Below are positions 6,736 to 6,762 of a stretch of 6,762 nt of DNA, piece after piece. The DNA is from Opitutia bacterium (GTDB lineage: Bacteria > Verrucomicrobiota > Verrucomicrobiia > Opitutales > UBA953). Numbering within the stretch: the stretch's first letter is position 1; each line of letters opens with the position of its first letter. Both the position numbers and the translations under genes were made by a program. The notes under the pieces are model-generated. The model ran no database searches and was not told where the DNA came from. It saw only the letters and a program-made list of their open reading frames with translations. Where the stretch lies: the NCBI GenBank assembly GCA_947378905.1, contig CANCLV010000053.1, forward strand, positions 1 to 6,762, written 5' to 3'.

Positions 6736-6760
6736 AAGTGGGCAAGTGGGCAAGTGGGCA
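6736..6760. repeat. Tandem repeat of the 8-bp unit AAGTGGGC, three copies, reaching nearly to the window edge
   Basis: Three exact copies of AAGTGGGC occupy 6736-6743, 6744-6751 and 6752-6759. The next base (A, 6760) still fits the unit before the sequence changes to CG at the edge. The array starts three bases after the ruvA stop. It has no dyad symmetry, so it is not an intrinsic terminator. Whether more copies or degenerate copies follow cannot be seen. Confidence 0.9.
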
Positions 6761-6762
6761 CG

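Overview
The window looks like ordinary chromosomal DNA from a bacterium of the PVC superphylum, probably a verrucomicrobial lineage. The best taxonomic clue is a 52-residue, strongly basic protein (3480-3638, minus strand) that resembles the small basic signature protein of Verrucomicrobia, Chlamydiae and relatives. The organism is probably diderm with LPS, because it carries an LptF/LptG-type permease. G+C is about 48% in a hand-counted part of leuA (2281-2580). It falls to about 35% in part of the FkbM gene (481-780). This assignment rests on recognition by eye and no search was run.

Layout. Bases 1-381 (plus) hold the 3' part of proC, the last step of proline synthesis, cut by the left edge. 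A minus-strand cluster, transcribed right to left, runs from 3351 to 383: leuA (2-isopropylmalate synthase, leucine synthesis), a YgaP-like rhodanese with a membrane tail, and an AT-rich FkbM-family methyltransferase. Gaps in this cluster are only 2-3 bases, so it is probably one operon. It ends one base from the convergent proC stop. Upstream of leuA is a strong intrinsic terminator (3423-3456) that closes the small basic protein gene and separates it from leuA.

A divergent spacer (3639-3830) separates this from a plus-strand cluster: an LptF/LptG permease, an RlmI-like 23S rRNA cytosine methyltransferase that starts directly after the permease stop, and ruvA, the Holliday junction binding subunit. 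Right after ruvA an 8-bp tandem repeat (AAGTGGGC, three copies) runs to within three bases of the right edge.

The genes are mostly housekeeping functions: proline and leucine synthesis, LPS export, rRNA modification and recombination. I found no defence island, mobile element, CRISPR array, tRNA or rRNA, and no convincing new multi-gene system. The points most worth a second look are the PVC small basic protein, the compositionally odd FkbM gene at the tail of the leuA cluster, the lack of good Shine-Dalgarno sites before all seven visible starts, and the terminal tandem repeat.
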